NCBI GenBank assembly: GCA_964609625.1
Contig: CAZSRS010000004.1
Span: forward strand, 124,001 to 188,000
DNA: 64,000 nucleotides
Direction of reading: 5' to 3'
DNA from: G963674665 sp964609625
GTDB lineage: Bacteria > Desulfobacterota > Desulfovibrionia > Desulfovibrionales > Desulfovibrionaceae
Made by a program: the position numbers and the translations under genes. This document shows positions 1 to 7,693 of this stretch, in pieces (position 1 is the stretch's first letter; each line of letters starts with the position of its first letter). The notes under the pieces were generated by a model that saw nothing but the letters and a program-made list of their open reading frames with translations, ran no database searches and was not told the origin of the DNA.

Positions 1-987
1 CCCCTGCCGTCTTGAAAGCAGTAGCATCACCCCCACCCCCAGGATCCCGAACCCCGCGGCCAGACCCAGAGCCACCCCCACAGGCGCCCCGACCAACCGC
101 AACCCCAGGGCCAACAACACGGTCAGGGCCAAGGTCACTGCTCGCGCCCTCCATGGCTGCCTGCCGGGCTGTTCGGGGTGTCGGCCAGCGAGCCTGGAGC
201 ATGCGTCGTCCCAGGCGCCGATGTAGCAGAGGTGACTGCACCAGGCCGCTCCAACCAGCAGCACGGATATCGTGAACAGGATGAGCATGAACAACCCGCC
301 CCCCCGATACAAGGGGCCGCCCACGATGAGCGCCGGCACGGGCAGGTGCAGGGCGCCGGTCATCAGCAGCTTTTCCACGCCGATCAGCCCCAGCGCGAGC
401 TGCCCGAAAAAAGCCACGGAAAAGAGCCCCCAGATACGCGGCCTGAGCCTACGGTGCATGACCGGGTCGAGCATGGCGCCGCAGAGCAGCGCGGCATAGA
501 GGCCGTGCAGCCAGACCTGGGCCATTCCCCAGCCAGGCGCGAAACGCTCCAGCAGGAGTAGTTGCAGAGATGTCCTGGATTCGGCCACGGCCAACAGCAG
601 GAAGGTCAGTCCAAAGGCCAGGGCCTGGGCGATACCCGGCTGCCGTCCCTTGACAAACCAGTCCTCCGCGGCGCGGTGCAGCATGAGCGCGGCCGTCAGG
701 AGCGTGAGCAGGCAGACTCCGCCGAGGATCAGGACCAGTCGGAGCCAGGGCTGCCCTATGATCATGCGAACCTGCGCTAGATTCAAGCTTACGTCGATCC
801 AGAGCCAGGTGCCCCAGGCCAGGACCACGAGGAGCACCCAGCGCGCCCAACCTTGCCTGGATGCAAGCAGTCCAAGGCAGAGGATCAGTCCCGCCATGCG
901 CCCCATGTCTCCCCAACGCAAGCCGTGTGCAATCAGGAGCATCAGGCAGAGTGGGGTCAGAACGAGGAGCAGCGGGCGCATGGTCAT
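1..987 (-). CDS. Polytopic membrane protein, C-terminus cut by window edge
   Basis: The frame stays open from an ATG at 987 to base 1, giving about 329 residues without a stop, so the C-terminus lies outside the window. The translation is almost all hydrophobic helices (roughly seven or more), with few charged loops. A late segment reads WCSHLCYIGAWDDACSRL, which recalls the cysteine-bearing membrane loops of NapH/polyferredoxin-type Fe-S membrane proteins. The start ATG overlaps the stop of the upstream Fe-S gene (ATGA), so the two are translationally coupled and probably form one membrane redox unit. The family assignment is inference; that it is a real coupled membrane protein is well supported. 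The overlapping ORFs on the plus strand here look like shadows. Confidence 0.75.
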   Translation of the reverse strand, partial: MTMRPLLLVLTPLCLMLLIAHGLRWGDMGRMAGLILCLGLLASRQGWARWVLLVVLAWGTWLWIDVSLNLAQVRMIIGQPWLRLVLILGGVCLLTLLTAALMLHRAAEDWFVKGRQPGIAQALAFGLTFLLLAVAESRTSLQLLLLERFAPGWGMAQVWLHGLYAALLCGAMLDPVMHRRLRPRIWGLFSVAFFGQLALGLIGVEKLLMTGALHLPVPALIVGGPLYRGGGLFMLILFTISVLLVGAAWCSHLCYIGAWDDACSRLAGRHPEQPGRQPWRARAVTLALTVLLALGLRLVGAPVGVALGLAAGFGILGVGVMLLLSRRQG

Positions 988-1622
988 TTCCGCAATACGG
1001 TGTCCAAGCCCTGGCGGGCCAGGAGATCGCCCAGCCTTTGGCCGGCTTGATAGTTATTCATCAAAAACCGCATTGCTTTTTCCAGCACATCCGCGGCTTG
1101 AGAAGCGATGTACAGACCGGGCAGCTCTTCGGCCAGCCGAGGTCTACGCCCCAGACGCCCGCCAAGCAGCAAACGCAGACCCGAGGCCGCAACATCGATT
1201 GCGGTTTCTGGGCAATTCCGTATGCAGGCCCCACAAGCCAAGCATTGCTTCGGGTCGAGTATTGGAGCCGGATCTCCGGGATGCAGCGCCAAGGCCCGAT
1301 CCGGACAGACCGCAACGCATACACCGCAACATTGACAGGCTTCCGGCATGCGCGGTTGCAGCGCCCCTATACAGGCGAAATCCGCGATATGCGGCTGGGA
1401 ACAGCCGTTGGGGCATGCGGCCAGGTGAACGCGGAACCGATGGTGGTTCTTTGGACCTCCCTGGACCCGAGCGTGCAGGAATCCGGGCCAGTTCACGGCG
1501 AGCGGCACGGCTTCCAGCTGGCGGAGTAGGGTCAGGGGCTCGGCCACGAGGGCGTTGCGGCAGTCCCGCAACGCTCCCTGGCAGGCTTGGATCACATAGG
1601 TTTCGGTGTTGGCGGCGAACAT
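984..1622 (-). CDS. Sulfite-reductase-like 4Fe-4S protein (short AsrC-like)
   Basis: A 212-residue cytoplasmic Fe-S protein. The N-terminal third ends in HLAACPNGCSQPHIAD, similar to the 4Fe-4S/siroheme region of nitrite and sulfite reductases (compare AsrC). It is followed by two classical CxxCxxCxxxCP clusters at about residues 94-105 and 124-135, and then a GRLGRRPRLAEELPG segment typical of the C-terminal end of that reductase domain. It lacks the length of a full siroheme reductase subunit, so it may be an electron-transfer protein rather than an enzyme. AGGAG lies just upstream of the ATG. The downstream membrane gene is coupled by ATGA. A palindrome of CRP/FNR type sits about 36 bases upstream of the start. 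The family call is good; the substrate is unknown. Confidence 0.8.
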   Translation of the reverse strand: MFAANTETYVIQACQGALRDCRNALVAEPLTLLRQLEAVPLAVNWPGFLHARVQGGPKNHHRFRVHLAACPNGCSQPHIADFACIGALQPRMPEACQCCGVCVAVCPDRALALHPGDPAPILDPKQCLACGACIRNCPETAIDVAASGLRLLLGGRLGRRPRLAEELPGLYIASQAADVLEKAMRFLMNNYQAGQRLGDLLARQGLDTVLRK

Positions 1623-1655
1623 AATACACTCCTACCCCGGAACAGGGGCGGAACT

Positions 1656-1673
1656 CCTTGACTCAAGTCAAGG
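1656..1673. promoter_or_regulatory. CRP/FNR-type palindrome TTGAC-N4-GTCAA
   Basis: Bases 1656-1673 form an inverted repeat with 8-bp arms, containing TTGAC-TCAA-GTCAA. This half-site and spacing match the general layout of CRP/FNR-superfamily operators (FNR TTGAT-N4-ATCAA; HcpR-like sites in anaerobes). It lies between the HD-GYP stop and the Fe-S protein start, 34 bases upstream of the ATG. The perfect arms and the redox gene behind it make an operator more likely than a terminator, because no T-run follows on either strand. Which regulator binds is inference. Confidence 0.5.
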
Positions 1674-1689
1674 ATATCGGCGGGGGAGA

Positions 1690-2922
1690 TCACAAGAGAT
1701 ACTGCGAAGGATCCACTCTGTAATCCCTTGGATCCAGTGAATTGACGATCTTCAGGCCTTCACCCAGTGGTCCTTGGCCGTCGTCACCCTCCTGGGAGAG
1801 GTCGATATCCAGCGGCACGCAGGCGCGGGCCTTTCTGTCCATGATCACCTTGACATTGGGCCGCAAGGGGTCGCCGGGGTTGGGACTGGACACCAGGGCG
1901 TACTCCCCGCTGGAGAGCAGCACCAGTGAGCCGATGGGGTATATGCCCAGGAAGCTGATGAAGCGCTCCACATGCCTGGAGACGAAGTCCTGGCCGCGCA
2001 TGCTGAAAATGGTGCCCATGGCCTTGTTGGGTTGGATGCCTTTCTTGTAGACCCGCTCGCTGGTAAGGGCGTCGTAGACGTCGGCCAGGCTGATCAGGCT
2101 GGCGAACAGACTGATCTCGTTGCCTTTCAGTCCCTTGGGATAGCCCGAGCCATTGAACTTTTCATGGTGCTCTCCCACGCCCCGCAGGATTTCCTCTGGA
2201 AGCCCATGTGCCTGTTGCAGTAACTCCACTCCCAGGGCGGAGTGCTTCCTGACCAAGGCGAATTCCTGCTCCGTGAGTCTTCCCGGCTTGTTCAGGATGC
2301 TGTCCGGGATGCGGGCCTTGCCCGTGTCGTGCAGCAGCCCTGCCAGCCCCAGGGAGTGGACGATCTCCCTGGGCATGCCGATGAATCGGGCGAACCCGAT
2401 GCTCAACACGCTCACATTGATGGAGTGGTTGAAGGTGTATTCATCGAAGGCGCGCAGCTTGCTCAGGCTGATCAGTGCGTAGGTGTTGCGCATCACGCTG
2501 TCGATGACGCGCTCCACCAGTTCCGCCGAGCTGTCGATGTCGGGGGCCGCGCCCATGCGGGCGTCCTTGAAGATGTTCTTCACCAGTATCAAGGAGTCGG
2601 CATGGATCTTCTTGGCAACGGTCAACTCCTCCTTGATGGAGATGCCCTTGCCTTGCTGCCCTCTTTCCGCGGGTTCCCGCTGCCGCAGGGCCAAGTCGAG
2701 TTCGTTCTCCACGCTGGAGAGTTGTGCGTTTTCGAACTGGGGACTCTTTTCCAGATCAATAAAAACCTCTTTATATCCTTCGGCAACAATGGATCTGAGC
2801 TGTTCCTCACTGCGGATCACGCCCGACTTTGAATATAGGTAGGGATTCTCGATCCAGGAAAGTCCTGTATCCACGACGGTCATGCCCACCTGCAACGCGG
2901 TGACTGCAATTTTTTTACGCAT
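1690..2922 (-). CDS. HD-GYP cyclic-di-GMP phosphodiesterase with DUF3391
   Basis: A 410-residue protein. Residues 1 to about 110 match DUF3391, which often precedes HD-GYP domains (VTALQVGMTVVDTGLSW). The HD-GYP domain follows: HSINVS near 166, the metal-binding HD pair at H198-D199 in LLHDTGKARIP, GEHHE near 250, and a GYP signature within GSGYPKGL at about 258-265, then LADVYDAL. Such proteins hydrolyse c-di-GMP to pGpG/GMP in the cytoplasm. A C-terminal extension of about 80 residues (SLVLLSSGEYALV onward) is common in this subgroup. The gene is divergent from a TPR-PilZ gene, suggesting enzyme and effector in one local c-di-GMP circuit. Confidence 0.92.
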   Translation of the reverse strand: MRKKIAVTALQVGMTVVDTGLSWIENPYLYSKSGVIRSEEQLRSIVAEGYKEVFIDLEKSPQFENAQLSSVENELDLALRQREPAERGQQGKGISIKEELTVAKKIHADSLILVKNIFKDARMGAAPDIDSSAELVERVIDSVMRNTYALISLSKLRAFDEYTFNHSINVSVLSIGFARFIGMPREIVHSLGLAGLLHDTGKARIPDSILNKPGRLTEQEFALVRKHSALGVELLQQAHGLPEEILRGVGEHHEKFNGSGYPKGLKGNEISLFASLISLADVYDALTSERVYKKGIQPNKAMGTIFSMRGQDFVSRHVERFISFLGIYPIGSLVLLSSGEYALVSSPNPGDPLRPNVKVIMDRKARACVPLDIDLSQEGDDGQGPLGEGLKIVNSLDPRDYRVDPSQYLL

Positions 2923-3130
2923 GGATCAGTCTCGGGAGATATACTCTTATCTGCACAATATGGTGTCCAGATAATGATATCCTGCATAGAGTTCGAAGCC
3001 AAGCAGGAAATGATTTTCATACCGATTTACGCCCTTGCCTGGGCCGGTGGATTGACTTACATTCGTTGCAGACAGATGACGCCGGGCCACGGAAGGGGCC
3101 CCGCAAGCCAGTTCCCGCGGATGTGACATC

Positions 3131-4231
3131 ATGCCCAGCAACGATCCCGCCCAATCCAGCAATGAACACGGCCACCCCCAACAGGAAGCCAGAAAGCATT
3201 TTGTCGCTGGTGTCGCCCTCTTCAAGAGTGGCAAGTACGTGCTGGCGAAACAGGAGTTCGCGGCCGCGCTCAGGCAGATACCGCAGTATCCCCAGGCCTT
3301 GCGGGCCCTGGCCCTGACCCTCCTGAAACTTCAGGACAGGGAGCGGGCAACCAAGTACTTCAACATCGCCGCGGAACTCTGGGCCAAAGGCGGCCGCTTC
3401 GACGACGCCAAACAGTATTACGGGCAATGCATCAAGGCCGGGCTCCCGGCCCGTAACCCCTTCCTGAACACGGCGTACACACTGCTGGAGACCGGAGAAA
3501 TCGACAAGGCCCTGCGCGCCTGCGAGGCCGCCCTCGAGCTTACTCCGGCCGACGAAGACTTGGCCTGCCTGTTCGCCCGCACCCTGCAACGAGCCGGCCA
3601 GGAGGAACGGGCCGCCACATTCCTGGCCTCGTACCTGCGACAGCACCCCCAGAGTCCCAAGGCCATGGAAGTGGCCGATGACCTGCCAGAGCCTCCGAAA
3701 CCCGCGCGGCCTGCATCGGCTCCCCAACCCAAAGCACCTGATTCTGTCCCCACGGTGGAACTGGCCCCTGCCGCCCCCAAAGAGGGCGCTTCGCCGGGCC
3801 CCAGGAAAAAGCCGCTTTCCCGCGTCGCGGTCAGGGATTCCGCCAACACCCGGGAGGTCAAGAAAGACTTCAGGGAAAAGCGACGCTCCCCGCGCATTCC
3901 CCTGGCCGACTACCTGGTGCAGCTCGCCAAACACAAGGAGCACCACCCCGTCGTGGACCTCAGCCGCGAAGGCATCGGCTTCAAGTCCCTGGATGAGCCC
4001 TTCAAACAGGGGCAAACCCTGCACTTCGATCTGATGATCCTGGAAAAGATCAAGGTCAAGAAACTCAGTGTGGTGGTGCGTCACGTCAGCGGCGAACATG
4101 TGGGCTGCGAGTTCCTCGATCTCTCCAGGAAACAGCGAAAACAGCTCGACGAGATACTCTCCATGGCGCGGGAGGACAAGAACGGGTTCCACGTTGAAGA
4201 GAATGTCAACTTCAACATCGAGATGTGGTAA
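3131..4231 (+). CDS. TPR-PilZ protein, probable c-di-GMP effector
   Basis: A 366-residue soluble protein. Residues 20-180 are tetratricopeptide repeats (for example FVAGVALFKSGKYVLAK). A Pro/Ala-rich linker at 183-225 leads to a C-terminal PilZ domain. The PilZ ligand residues are visible: R251, R252 and R255 in RRSPRIPLADY, then the DxSxxG motif at D276 (DLSREGIGF). PilZ domains bind c-di-GMP, and TPRs bind partner proteins, so this is likely an adaptor that presents a signal to a target. It is divergent from the HD-GYP phosphodiesterase gene, with 208 bases between the starts. An ATG follows the short leader. The next gene begins about 50 bases after the stop. The target is unknown. Confidence 0.88.
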   Translation: MPSNDPAQSSNEHGHPQQEARKHFVAGVALFKSGKYVLAKQEFAAALRQIPQYPQALRALALTLLKLQDRERATKYFNIAAELWAKGGRFDDAKQYYGQCIKAGLPARNPFLNTAYTLLETGEIDKALRACEAALELTPADEDLACLFARTLQRAGQEERAATFLASYLRQHPQSPKAMEVADDLPEPPKPARPASAPQPKAPDSVPTVELAPAAPKEGASPGPRKKPLSRVAVRDSANTREVKKDFREKRRSPRIPLADYLVQLAKHKEHHPVVDLSREGIGFKSLDEPFKQGQTLHFDLMILEKIKVKKLSVVVRHVSGEHVGCEFLDLSRKQRKQLDEILSMAREDKNGFHVEENVNFNIEMW

Positions 4232-4282
4232 TCCCGCCTGCATCCACCTGATCCACGGCGCCAGCAGCACACAGGAGCTCCC

Positions 4283-4882
4283 ATGATCATCTGCTTTTTC
4301 GGCGATTCCATCGTCAACGGCGTGGGCGACGGCGAATGCCTCGGCTGGGTCGGCAGGCTTTGCGCCGAGACCAAGTCAAAAGGCCACGACCTCACATTCT
4401 ACAACCTGGGCGTGCGCAAGAACTCCAGCCGGGACGTCCTCGCCCGCTGGCAGGAAGAAACCGAACGGCGCATGCTGCCTGGTGTGGAGACGCGCCTCGT
4501 GTTCGCCTTCGGTACCGTGGACATGGTCCAGGGCACCGAAGGAACGGTCAACATTCCCCTGGAGCAATCCCAGGCCAACGCCAGAAGCATTCTTGAACGG
4601 GCCTCGGGCCGCTTCCCCACCCTCTGTGTGGGACCGCCGGCCATGGCCGATCCCGATTTCTCCGCCAGACTCCTTGAACTCGACGCGACCTACGCGGACC
4701 TCTGCCGCGAGCTGCACGTACCCTATCTGCAATTGCTGCCGCAGCTCCGCGACTCAGAGATCTACGCCCTGGACTTGGCCAACGGCGACGGCATCCATCC
4801 GGCATCCGCCGGGTACAGACTGATCTTCAGGCTCCTCGAGGATTGGGACGCGTGGCGGGCATGGTTCTCACACCGCGGCTAG
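4283..4882 (+). CDS. SGNH/GDSL-type hydrolase
   Basis: A 199-residue protein with no signal peptide, so probably cytoplasmic. Block I is FFGDSIVNGVGDGE near the N-terminus, with the nucleophile Ser in GDS. A Gly is visible in the LGVRKNSSRDV region, Asn is less clear, and block V is GDGIHPASAGY with the catalytic D-x-x-H. The family contains esterases, lipases and deacetylases acting on small esters or acetylated sugars. ACAGGAGCTCCC precedes the ATG, a good ribosome site. The following HAD gene overlaps its 3' end, so the two are cotranslated. The substrate cannot be read from the sequence. Confidence 0.88.
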   Translation: MIICFFGDSIVNGVGDGECLGWVGRLCAETKSKGHDLTFYNLGVRKNSSRDVLARWQEETERRMLPGVETRLVFAFGTVDMVQGTEGTVNIPLEQSQANARSILERASGRFPTLCVGPPAMADPDFSARLLELDATYADLCRELHVPYLQLLPQLRDSEIYALDLANGDGIHPASAGYRLIFRLLEDWDAWRAWFSHRG

Positions 4883-5550
4883 CTTTCGCCAGTTTGCTCC
4901 TGGATTTCGACGGCACTCTCGCGGACACGGGGGGCGCCATCGTGGAGGCCATGACCTTGACCATCTCCGGCTTGGGCCGCATCCCACCCTCTGAACAGGC
5001 CATACGCGCCCGCATCGGCGTTCCTCTGGCCCAGGCCTTGGCGGACTATGCTCCCGATCTGGAGGCCAGGGACATCGAGGAGCTGGTCCAGACCTACCGG
5101 AGGCATTATCCCGAGGCAGAGGCCGCCAGGGCCCGGCTCTACCCCGGAGTGGCGGAAACCCTCGGTCGGGTCCGCCAAACCGGCTTGTACATCGCCGTGG
5201 TCAGCAACAAGGGGGAGCGTCTGCTCCTCGACGCCGTGCAACGCTTTGGGCTGGCTCCGCTGGTGGATTTGGTCCGCGGCGAGGACGGCCTCACCCCTGG
5301 AAAACCGCATCCTGACTTCTACCACCAGCGCATCCGCCCCTATCTACCACCCGGCCCTTGTCTCATGGTGGGCGACGCCTGGCCGGACATGGCCTTTGCC
5401 CGCGCCATCGGAGCCGAGGCCTGCTATGCCTCTTACGGCTTCGGTGACGAGGGACGCTGCCTGGAGTACATCCCCGAGCACCGCATCGACGGCTTCGACG
5501 CATTGGCCGCTGTACTCGATGCAGGCGCCTCCACTGTCCGGCGACCATGA
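4861..5550 (+). CDS. HAD-superfamily phosphatase (phosphoglycolate-phosphatase-like)
   Basis: A 229-residue HAD hydrolase. Motif I is LLDFDGTLADTG (nucleophile and acid/base Asp). A helical cap follows, then motif II VVSNKG, the motif III lysine in GKPHPDFY, and motif IV MVGDAWPDM. This arrangement is typical of subfamily IA, phosphoglycolate phosphatase or PpaX-like enzymes. I chose the ATG at 4861, which overlaps the SGNH stop by 22 bases; an upstream TTG at 4843 in the same frame would add only six unconserved residues. Its stop overlaps the next start in ATGA. The enzyme may remove phosphate from a metabolite or act as a nucleotide house-cleaner; the substrate is unknown. Confidence 0.88.
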   Translation: MVLTPRLAFASLLLDFDGTLADTGGAIVEAMTLTISGLGRIPPSEQAIRARIGVPLAQALADYAPDLEARDIEELVQTYRRHYPEAEAARARLYPGVAETLGRVRQTGLYIAVVSNKGERLLLDAVQRFGLAPLVDLVRGEDGLTPGKPHPDFYHQRIRPYLPPGPCLMVGDAWPDMAFARAIGAEACYASYGFGDEGRCLEYIPEHRIDGFDALAAVLDAGASTVRRP

Positions 5551-5915
5551 ACCAGGACCCGCAATCATCGGCCCGCGTCCTGCACAGCGAACTCGGTGTC
5601 TCCGACCTGGAGCTGCGCATCCTGGCCTACATCAACCAAGCCGGGCCCGTGTTCGCGTCCAAGCTCGCCAAGCGGCTCAACAACGGCGTGGAACCAGTCC
5701 GTCAGGGCTTGGAATCCCTCCTGGAGCAGGGCTATCTGGAGCGCGTCACCGGCGCCCTTGTGGAGTACCGGTTGGACAAGCGCAGTAAGGTCTCCAAGCA
5801 CCGCAACCACCTGTACTACACCCTGACCCGCAAGGCCCGACTCTCGCTCAGAGGCCGCGACCATGAGCTTGACGCCCTGGACCTCAACCTGCGCCCCCCG
5901 TATAAACAGGCATGA
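5547..5915 (+). CDS. Small winged-helix DNA-binding protein (DUF2250-like)
   Basis: A 122-residue protein with a winged helix-turn-helix. LELRILAYINQAGPVF looks like helix 1, then SKLAKRLN and VRQGLESLLEQGYLERV are the recognition region and wing, ending with LYYTLTRKARLSLRGR. This is the layout of DUF2250/MarR-like proteins. The start ATG overlaps the HAD stop and its stop overlaps the next gene's ATG, so four genes from 4283 to 6226 read as one tightly coupled operon. It may regulate the operon or an unlinked target; no ligand domain is visible. Confidence 0.75.
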   Translation: MNQDPQSSARVLHSELGVSDLELRILAYINQAGPVFASKLAKRLNNGVEPVRQGLESLLEQGYLERVTGALVEYRLDKRSKVSKHRNHLYYTLTRKARLSLRGRDHELDALDLNLRPPYKQA

Positions 5916-6226
5916 TCGACAAGAGCGTCATCCTGGAAACCCTGCTCCAGAAACTGGCCAAACTCTCGGCAGGGGAGTATATCGACATGCGCACCTACAA
6001 GCGCAATCGAGCCGTTGTTTTCGTGCGTCAAGGAGATGGTACGTTCCTGGTCATGGAAGACGGTTTCGAGCGGCAGCGCTTCGAGAACGTGCCCCAGGCC
6101 GGACTCAGGAAACTGATCAAGACCTTGTTGCAGCGGGAATTCCCGCGCAGCACCAAGATCAGGGTCTACACCATGGGGCGCTTCGACGAGGAGACATGGC
6201 GGGCCATGCAGCGCAAGGTGCTCTAG
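5912..6226 (+). CDS. Conserved-looking small protein of unknown function
   Basis: A 104-residue soluble protein I cannot assign to a family. It begins MIDKSVILETLLQKLAKL, has a central FVRQGDGTFLVMEDGFERQR segment that looks like a beta hairpin, and ends in a basic helix. The ATG overlaps the stop of the winged-helix gene in ATGA. A perfect 13-bp hairpin starts 10 bases after the stop and probably ends the transcript. Position as the last gene of a coupled operon supports it being real. Confidence 0.7.
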   Translation: MIDKSVILETLLQKLAKLSAGEYIDMRTYKRNRAVVFVRQGDGTFLVMEDGFERQRFENVPQAGLRKLIKTLLQREFPRSTKIRVYTMGRFDEETWRAMQRKVL

Positions 6227-6235
6227 GAAATGTTG

Positions 6236-6266
6236 CCCCAGAAATGCGCCTCCCGCATTTCTGGGG
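6236..6266. repeat. Perfect 13-bp hairpin, REP-like, copy 1
   Basis: Bases 6236-6248 pair perfectly with 6254-6266 around a 5-base loop. No T-run follows, so as a terminator it would be factor-assisted or weak. A related hairpin with the same outer ATGTTGCCCC start and the same inner AAATGC/GCATTT core stands at 9733-9775 after another plus-strand gene. The two copies make a dispersed palindromic element more likely than two unrelated terminators. Confidence 0.6.
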
Positions 6267-6340
6267 CGGAGCATTGTACCCTAGGATTTACGGATAAGAT
6301 GCTCCAACCACCAACCCACAACCCGGAGAGGTACGTCATC

Positions 6341-6724
6341 ATGTCCAGCATCGTGATCCATCACACCGACAAGGCTCCAGCCGCCGTGGGGCCCTATTCG
6401 CAGGCCGTCGCCGCGGGCGGAATGGTCTTTCTCTCGGGTCAGATTCCCCTGATCCCCGGCACCAAGGACTTGGCCTCGGGCGGCATAGCGGAGCAGACCG
6501 AACAGGTCCTGCGCAATATGACCAACGTGCTGCAAGCCGCGGGCCTCGGTTTGGAGCGGGTGGTCAAGACCACCGTCTTCCTCACGGACATGAAAAATTT
6601 TCCTGTGATGAACGAAATCTACGCCCGCCATTTCGGGGCGCACAAGCCCGCCCGCAGCACCATCCAGGTGGCTGGTCTGCCCCTGGGCGCGGACATCGAA
6701 ATCGAGTGCGTCGCCGTGCGCTGA
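6341..6724 (+). CDS. ridA: RidA family reactive intermediate deaminase
   Basis: A 127-residue YjgF/YER057c/UK114 protein. The family signatures are all present: VGPYSQAV near residue 21, LSGQIPL, a conserved arginine in RSTIQVAGLPLGADIEIE, and the terminal ECVAV strand. RidA hydrolyses enamine/imine intermediates made by PLP enzymes such as threonine dehydratase, in the cytoplasm, usually as a trimer. I chose the ATG at 6341, preceded by CCGGAGAGG; a longer frame reaches back to 6230 but crosses the hairpin and has no conserved residues. It appears to have its own transcript after the 6236 hairpin. Confidence 0.95.
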   Translation: MSSIVIHHTDKAPAAVGPYSQAVAAGGMVFLSGQIPLIPGTKDLASGGIAEQTEQVLRNMTNVLQAAGLGLERVVKTTVFLTDMKNFPVMNEIYARHFGAHKPARSTIQVAGLPLGADIEIECVAVR

Positions 6725-6789
6725 AGACCTCGGCATCACCCCACGAGAGGCGCTGCTCGGCCCCCTGACACACGTGGAAGGACGGCGCC

Positions 6790-7440
6790 TCACCGCCCCA
6801 GCATGCGGTCGATGGCCTCCAGGAGCTGCGCATAGCCCACGCTGTCCAAAAGCACGACGACATCGCCGCGCACCACGTGCTCCGCAACCCGGAAGTCGGC
6901 CTTGATCAACAGGGCCATGGTCTTGTTGTTCTGCTCATGGTCGATCAGATCCCTGAAACTCCGGACGTATTCCAGGGGATCGTAGTCAAGATGCTTCTCC
7001 ACGGCATTGGCAATGGTCCCCAGGACCCAAATGAGGACGATATTGCCCACTTCCCGCAAGGTGTCGCAACGCAATCCTTCCATTCCGGCAGGAATCTGCC
7101 GCTCCCCGAGGAGCAGTCCAACGAGGTTGCTCCCGCTCTCCGACTCGAACAGCAGGGCCGCCAGCCCCGAAAACGAACCCCTGAAGCGCAGCTTCACCAC
7201 GTCCATGCTGCCGCGGCAGCTCAGTGTGCCGTAGCGCTCCAGGGAAGACATGCGCATGATGCGTATGGAAGGCGCATTGAGGTCGATGTGCGATTTGGTC
7301 ATCTGGTTCAAGGCGCCGGCAGCGCGCCCCATGCCTATATTCACAAGCTCCTGCAAGACGTCCCGCTGCATTTCGTCCAGTTCCACGGCCCCCCTCCTTG
7401 TCTCACCGGGCGTCTTGCCCTGGTCGTCGCCCCTAGTCAT
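6790..7440 (-). CDS. CheC-like chemotaxis phosphatase-family protein
   Basis: A 216-residue CheC/CheX/FliY-family protein. The two CheC active-site motifs (D/S-x3-E-x2-N) are visible: DVLQELVN near residue 28 and DTLREVGN near 125, in pseudo-symmetric halves. Such proteins dephosphorylate CheY-P or bind CheD. No che genes lie nearby, so it may serve a dispersed chemotaxis system or a different response regulator. The ATG at 7440 is followed by a charged tail before the fold begins. It is divergent from the orphan MotA-like gene, with 253 bases between starts. Confidence 0.8.
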   Translation of the reverse strand: MTRGDDQGKTPGETRRGAVELDEMQRDVLQELVNIGMGRAAGALNQMTKSHIDLNAPSIRIMRMSSLERYGTLSCRGSMDVVKLRFRGSFSGLAALLFESESGSNLVGLLLGERQIPAGMEGLRCDTLREVGNIVLIWVLGTIANAVEKHLDYDPLEYVRSFRDLIDHEQNNKTMALLIKADFRVAEHVVRGDVVVLLDSVGYAQLLEAIDRMLGR

Positions 7441-7693
7441 GGCAACTGCGGATTACGTGAGGATTCCGCCCCACCGGCCATGAGCATGGCACGTCACGTG
7501 CATTACTGCAACGAGGGCATCGCGGCAGTGACAAACCTGCCGGTGTGTCCCGGAACCCTGTAAACTCTTTCTCCGATCCGCCGAAAAGGTGGGCAGGCGG
7601 GGGCTCGGTGGTCTCGCAAGGACTGGACGCACCGGAACGGTTCTCGACGCTCCCAGCCCACTGTGCAACCCCGCAGCCACGGAAACGTACGCC

